46,832 nucleotides of DNA from positions 1 through 46,832 of the forward strand of contig DASPGR010000130.1 of NCBI GenBank assembly GCA_035620515.1, written 5' to 3'. The translations under genes and the position numbers were made by a program. Source of the stretch: SG8-41 sp035620515. GTDB lineage: Bacteria; Pseudomonadota; Gammaproteobacteria; Burkholderiales; SG8-41. The notes under the pieces were generated by a model, which made no database searches, had not been told where the DNA came from, and saw only the letters and a program-made list of their open reading frames with translations. Below are positions 43,389 through 46,832 of the stretch, piece after piece; positions within the stretch are counted from its first letter, which is position 1, and each line of letters opens with the position of its first letter.

Positions 43389-44180
43389 TCAGAAGGAGTG
43401 CTCGGGCCCTGGGAAGGTCCGCGCCTTCACTTCCTTGACGTAGAGCTCGACGGCGCCCTGGATCGATCCCGCGGCACGCATGAAGTTCTTGACGAACTTC
43501 GCCTTGCGGCCGGGAAACACATCGAGCATGTCGTGCAGCACGAGGACCTGCCCGTGGCAATCCACTCCCGCGCCGATACCGATGGTCGGCACGGACAATG
43601 ACGCGGTGATCTCGCGCGCAAGCGCGGCCGGAACCGCCTCGAGCACGATCATTCCCGCTCCGGCCCGCTCGAGGAGCCTTGCGTCCTCGACCAGACGCTC
43701 GGCAGTATCCTCATTGCGCCCCTGGACCTTATAGCCGCCAAACTGGTGCACGGACTGCGGTGTCAGTCCAAGATGACCGCAGACTGGCACGCCCCGCGTT
43801 GCGAGATACTCGGTCGTCTCCAGCACCGGCGTGCCGCCTTCCACCTTCACCATGTGCGCGCCCGCGGCCATGATCGCGGCGGCATTTCGAAAGGTATCCT
43901 GCGGGCCCACCTGGAAGGTGCCGAACGGCATGTCGCCGATGATGAAGGCGCGCTTCGATCCGCGCGCAACGCACTCGGTGTGGTACACGATGTCGCGCAG
44001 CGTCACCGGCAGCGTCGTCTCGTGTCCCTGCAGCACGTTGCCGAGCGAATCGCCTATCAGCAGGCACTCGACGCCTGCCGCCTCCAGAAGCGCGGCGAAG
44101 CTGGCGTCGTAGCAGGTGAGCATCGCGATCCGGTTGCCCTCCTGCGCCATCCTTTGCAGCGTGCTCAACGTGATTCGCAT
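43389..44180 (-). CDS. panB: 3-methyl-2-oxobutanoate hydroxymethyltransferase
   Basis: This 263-residue TIM-barrel enzyme makes ketopantoate from 2-oxoisovalerate and methylene-tetrahydrofolate. Marks are MLTCYDASFAALLEAAGVE, LIGDSLGNVLQGHETTLPVT (metal-binding Asp), KVEGGTPVLETTEYL, GHLGLTPQSVHQFGGYKVQG and TIGIGAGVDCHGQVLVLHDM. The ATG at 44178-44180 is standard. It shares the operon with panC and folK, so folate and pantothenate steps are expressed together. Confidence 0.97.
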   Translation of the reverse strand: MRITLSTLQRMAQEGNRIAMLTCYDASFAALLEAAGVECLLIGDSLGNVLQGHETTLPVTLRDIVYHTECVARGSKRAFIIGDMPFGTFQVGPQDTFRNAAAIMAAGAHMVKVEGGTPVLETTEYLATRGVPVCGHLGLTPQSVHQFGGYKVQGRNEDTAERLVEDARLLERAGAGMIVLEAVPAALAREITASLSVPTIGIGAGVDCHGQVLVLHDMLDVFPGRKAKFVKNFMRAAGSIQGAVELYVKEVKARTFPGPEHSF

Positions 44181-44227
44181 GCAGTCTCCGCATCACCGCA
44201 AAGGCCTGGCGCCGTCGCGGTCTGTCG

Positions 44228-44875
44228 TCAACTCCCCATCGAAAAGAACTCGCGCGGGCCGCGCATGGCATGAATGCGCTGCAACAATAAATCAAAATCG
44301 CCAGGCTGATCAACAAAATTGAGATGGTCCGAATTGACGATGAGCACCGGCGCCGCCTCGTACTGGTAGAAGAACCGCGCGTAGGTCTCGGCGAGCGTGA
44401 AGAGATACTCGTCGTGGATGCCGCGCTCGTACGGGACGCCCCGCTGGCGGACCCGTTCGACCAGCGTCTGGGGGGAGGCCTGGAGATATATCACCAGATC
44501 GGGCGTGGGCGCCTGCGGCTTCAAGCTCGCATACACCTGGTCGTAAAGGGTGAGCTCGTCGTCGCTCAGCGTCACGCGGGCGAAAAGCGGGTCCTTCTCC
44601 AGCATGAAATCGGAGATGGTGACGGTGCTGAAGAGATCGCTCTGGCTCAGCGCGCGCACCTGTCTCGCCCGCTCAAACAGGAAGTAGAGCTGGGTCGGCA
44701 GCGCATAGCGTGCCCGGTCCTGGTAGAAACCCGGAAGAAACGGGTTGGCGTCCGGCTCCTCGAGCATCAACGAGCTGCCGCTGCGCTCTCCCATCACGCG
44801 CGCGAGGCTGGTCTTGCCCGCGCCGATCGGACCCTCGACGACGATGTAGCGGTACTTCTCGGGCAGGGACGTCAC
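44228..44875 (-). CDS. Deoxynucleoside kinase (deoxyadenosine/deoxyguanosine kinase family)
   Basis: This 215-residue kinase has a P-loop near the start (VVEGPIGAGKTSLARVM), the EEPDANPFL stretch, a substrate-binding segment with FSTVTISDFMLEKDPLFA, and the LID-like arginines in LVERVRQRGVPYERG. The family phosphorylates deoxynucleosides for salvage. It occurs in betaproteobacterial pan operons. The start is a GTG at 44873-44875 that overlaps the folK stop by four bases (GTGA). Specificity cannot be read from the sequence. Confidence 0.9.
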   Translation of the reverse strand: MTSLPEKYRYIVVEGPIGAGKTSLARVMGERSGSSLMLEEPDANPFLPGFYQDRARYALPTQLYFLFERARQVRALSQSDLFSTVTISDFMLEKDPLFARVTLSDDELTLYDQVYASLKPQAPTPDLVIYLQASPQTLVERVRQRGVPYERGIHDEYLFTLAETYARFFYQYEAAPVLIVNSDHLNFVDQPGDFDLLLQRIHAMRGPREFFSMGS

Positions 44876-45378
44876 GTGACACCCGCGCTGGAAAGCCTCA
44901 TGAGCCCCGTCGCGTCGACGCGCGCGGCAAGGCGGGCTGCCGGACCGGCGCCGGGAACCATCGCGTGAGGCGCGATCTCAGCAAGAGGCACCAGCACAAA
45001 AGCGCGTTCGAGCATGCGCGGATGCGGGATGGTCAGCCCCGGCTCATCGATTACCTCTTCGCCATAGAGCGCGATGTCGAGGTCGAGCGTGCGCGGCGCG
45101 TTGGGGATTTCGCGCACCCTGCCGCGTGCGCGCTCTATCGCGAGCAGGCCCTCGAGCAGCGCTCGCGGTGCAAGCAGCGTTTCGATCGACGCCACCGCGT
45201 TGACGAAATCCGGCTGGTCTCCCACGCCCACCGCCGGATTCTGATAAAGCGATGAAGCGCCGGTGACCCGCGTGTGCGGCAGGTCGGCGAGCGCGCGCAG
45301 ACCGGCCTGCACCTGCGCCACCGGGTTCGCGAGGTTGCTGCCCAGCGCAATGAACGCAGTGATGGGTGATTCGTTCAC
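44872..45378 (-). CDS. folK: 2-amino-4-hydroxy-6-hydroxymethyldihydropteridine pyrophosphokinase
   Basis: This 168-residue enzyme transfers pyrophosphate from ATP to the pterin in folate synthesis. Motifs are AFIALGSNLANPVAQVQ, SSLYQNPAVGVGDQPDFVNA, and the signature NAPRTLDLDIALYG followed by LTIPHPRMLERAFVLVPLAE. The start is the GTG at 45376-45378, overlapping the pcnB stop (GTGA). The open frame runs further upstream but within pcnB. This is the same coupling as between folK and the kinase gene downstream. Confidence 0.95.
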   Translation of the reverse strand: MNESPITAFIALGSNLANPVAQVQAGLRALADLPHTRVTGASSLYQNPAVGVGDQPDFVNAVASIETLLAPRALLEGLLAIERARGRVREIPNAPRTLDLDIALYGEEVIDEPGLTIPHPRMLERAFVLVPLAEIAPHAMVPGAGPAARLAARVDATGLMRLSSAGVT

Positions 45379-46748
45379 CGTTGATCGTCCGTCGAGCCGT
45401 CCTGCCGGTGAGCGCCGCCGCCCGGTCTCCTTCGGCCGCGCCTCCTTCGACGGCGGCGCCCTCTTCCCGGCTCTTCGGCACGGACCAGCATCTGGGCGCG
45501 CGCCGCCTCGCCCGCATCCTGGAAACGTTCCCACCACTCACCGAGTTCGGCATCGACTTCCCCGCTCTCGCAGCGCAGGCGCAGGAAGTCGTAGCCGGCC
45601 CGGAACCGCGGAAGCTCGAGCAGCCGGTAGGGCCGTTTCCCCGAACGCTGCAGGAACCGCGGCTGCATCGCCCAGATCTCCTTCATGTACGCGCTGAAGC
45701 GGTTGTGGATCGCCAGCTTCTCCGCCTGCCGCTTCAGGGCGTCGTCCATCGCGTGATAGAGAGCCGGTATCGGCGGCTCCCCTTTTTCCTCGAAGCGGCG
45801 CCAACCCGCGAGCACTTCGTGCCACAGGAGCGCAGCGAACAGGAACCCGGGCGAGACCGGTTTCCCCGCCCGCACCCGCTCATCAGTCGCCTTGAGCGCG
45901 GCGGCGACCAGGCGCTCGCCGCTCTTATGCGCCGTCGCCCGATCGAGCAGCGGCAGCACTCCGGGCAACAGGCCCTCCCGGCGCAGTTCCACGATGCCTT
46001 CGGTCGCATGGCCGGACAGCAAAAGCTTCAGCAGCTCGTCCATCAGGCGCGCCGCGGGAACGTGCGACAGAAGCGGCGCGAGGCGGCGTATGGGCTTGCG
46101 CGCGCGCGGATCGATCTCGAGCCCTGTGCTCCCCGCAAGGCGCGCCGCGCGCAACATCCGCACGGGGTCCTCGCGATAGCGTGCCTCGGGCTCCCCGATC
46201 ATTCGCAGCCGCCGGCGCCGCAGATCGGCAACGCCATCGTGGTAGTCCCAGATCTCCTGTGTGGCCGGGTCGTAGAACAGCGCGTTGATGCTGAAGTCGC
46301 GTCGCGTCGCATCCTGTTCCTGCGTGCCAAACACGTTGTCGCGCAGGATGCGCCCGTGCTCGTCGGCGACCCGGCCGTCGTCACCCTCTATGACATTTGC
46401 GCCACGGAACGTGGAGACTTCAACCATCTCCGCCCCGCACATGACGTGCACGATGCGAAAGCGGCGCCCGATCACGCGCGAACGGCGGAAAAGCGCGCGC
46501 ACTTCCTCTGGTGTGGCATCGGTCGCGACGTCATAGTCCTTGGGCCGCCCGCCAAGCAGCAGATCGCGCACTGCGCCGCCCACCACGAACGCCGAGAACT
46601 CGTGCCGCTGCAGGGTCTGCGTGACGCGCAGCGCGCAGGGACTGATCGATTCCCGGGCAATGCGGTGGACGCTGAAGGGGATGATCTTCGGCTGCGCCGC
46701 CTTGAAAAACCGCCCCGAAAAAACGCGCCCGAGAAATCTCTTAATCAT
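45375..46748 (-). CDS. pcnB: Poly(A) polymerase I
   Basis: This 457-residue nucleotidyltransferase adds 3' poly(A) tails to RNA, marking it for decay. The head domain has FVVGGAVRDLLLGGRPKDYD (GG then DYD for metal binding), RRFRIVHVMCGAEMVEVSTF and RRDFSINALFYDPATQEI. The neck domain has DPVRMLRAARLAGSTGLEID and the body RFLQRSGKRPYRLLELPRFR. The last 30 residues are very basic (GRGRRRRRRRGRRRPGGG), a typical RNA-binding tail of proteobacterial PcnB rather than CCA-adding enzyme. The ATG at 46746-46748 follows AGGAAC. The mRNA leader carries a strong stem-loop. Confidence 0.95.
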   Translation of the reverse strand: MIKRFLGRVFSGRFFKAAQPKIIPFSVHRIARESISPCALRVTQTLQRHEFSAFVVGGAVRDLLLGGRPKDYDVATDATPEEVRALFRRSRVIGRRFRIVHVMCGAEMVEVSTFRGANVIEGDDGRVADEHGRILRDNVFGTQEQDATRRDFSINALFYDPATQEIWDYHDGVADLRRRRLRMIGEPEARYREDPVRMLRAARLAGSTGLEIDPRARKPIRRLAPLLSHVPAARLMDELLKLLLSGHATEGIVELRREGLLPGVLPLLDRATAHKSGERLVAAALKATDERVRAGKPVSPGFLFAALLWHEVLAGWRRFEEKGEPPIPALYHAMDDALKRQAEKLAIHNRFSAYMKEIWAMQPRFLQRSGKRPYRLLELPRFRAGYDFLRLRCESGEVDAELGEWWERFQDAGEAARAQMLVRAEEPGRGRRRRRRRGRRRPGGGAHRQDGSTDDQR

Positions 46749-46760
46749 CTGTTCCTGATA

Positions 46761-46805
46761 GCAAATTGACCGGCGCGCTGGGACAGCGCGTCCGGTCCAA
46801 TTTGC
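46761..46805. repeat. Bulged palindrome C in the pcnB leader
   Basis: The left arm is GCAAATTG-ACCGG-CGCGCTG, the loop GGA, and the right arm CAGCGCG-T-CCGGT-C-CAATTTGC. This makes 20 base pairs in three blocks (8, 5 and 7), with two single-base bulges in the right arm. The layout is the same as in palindrome A, and the core ACCGGCGC...GCGTCCGGT is shared with palindrome B. In the pcnB transcript it would form right at the 5' end, 12 bases before the ATG. Confidence 0.8.
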
Positions 46806-46815
46806 GGCGGGGTAA

Positions 46816-46821
46816 ATTATA
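46816..46821 (-). promoter_or_regulatory. pcnB promoter: pcnB promoter -10 box
   Basis: A perfect TATAAT on the minus strand. Transcription would start near 46808, just before the bulged palindrome. The -35 box would lie beyond the right edge of the window. No gene is visible between 46749 and 46832. Confidence 0.6.
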
Positions 46822-46832
46822 CGGGAGCAAAG

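Noticed and set aside
45359..45372. A fourth TGATGGGTGA repeat copy (GTGATGGGTGATT)
   Set aside because: It lies within the folK coding start and is only one unit long, so chance or codon content explains it.

Overview
The window is GC-rich DNA from a Proteobacterium, most likely a betaproteobacterium. The evidence is the order pcnB-folK-deoxynucleoside kinase-panB-panC, the block queA-tgt-yajC-secD-secF, a DUF3567-type small protein (a family I know only from Betaproteobacteria), and purB and greB of proteobacterial type. Order and genus cannot be fixed from sequence alone. No phage genes, insertion sequences, integron or CRISPR array are visible.

Layout. (1) 1-17090, all on the minus strand: a long alpha-glucan and trehalose cluster read from high to low coordinates: otsB, glgE, treS fused to maltokinase, a small MscS-like membrane protein, glgX, treZ, a fused malQ-treY gene, and an MscS channel gene that runs off the left edge. 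(2) 17245-23858, minus strand: a split lactate-utilisation-type (lut) region, lutA-panE-mandelate racemase homologue, then lutB-mmsA-lutC. A decayed EamA transporter gene lies between the two halves. (3) 24025-31626: a PDZ pseudo-protease, greB, an IclR regulator followed by a DnaQ/GIY-YIG nuclease and a small membrane protein, a DUF3567 protein, an EamA transporter and a Tat-type multicopper oxidase. (4) 31675-36868: histidine phosphatase, MmgE/PrpD protein, purB, a thioredoxin-TPR co-chaperone and a DedA protein. (5) 36875-46748: secF, secD, yajC, tgt, queA, tRNA-Leu(CAA), panC, panB, deoxynucleoside kinase, folK and pcnB.

How the genes work together. The first block joins two routes into one cycle. 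GlgX, MalQ, TreY and TreZ can turn glycogen into trehalose. TreS, maltokinase and GlgE can turn trehalose back into linear alpha-1,4-glucan by way of maltose-1-phosphate. Two mechanosensitive-channel-type genes lie in the same run, which suggests osmotic adaptation. Neither glgB nor otsA is present here. The second block looks like oxidation of a 2-hydroxy acid (LutABC), with a racemase/dehydratase-like enzyme, a 2-oxoacid reductase and an acyl-CoA-forming semialdehyde dehydrogenase. Its substrate is unknown.

The least expected signals are in the spacers. Two long, twice-bulged palindromes of matching architecture, plus a third related one, lie upstream of pcnB and between greB and the pseudo-protease. 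There are also dispersed TGATGGGTGA-type repeats and a CGCCAAG inverted-repeat cluster.
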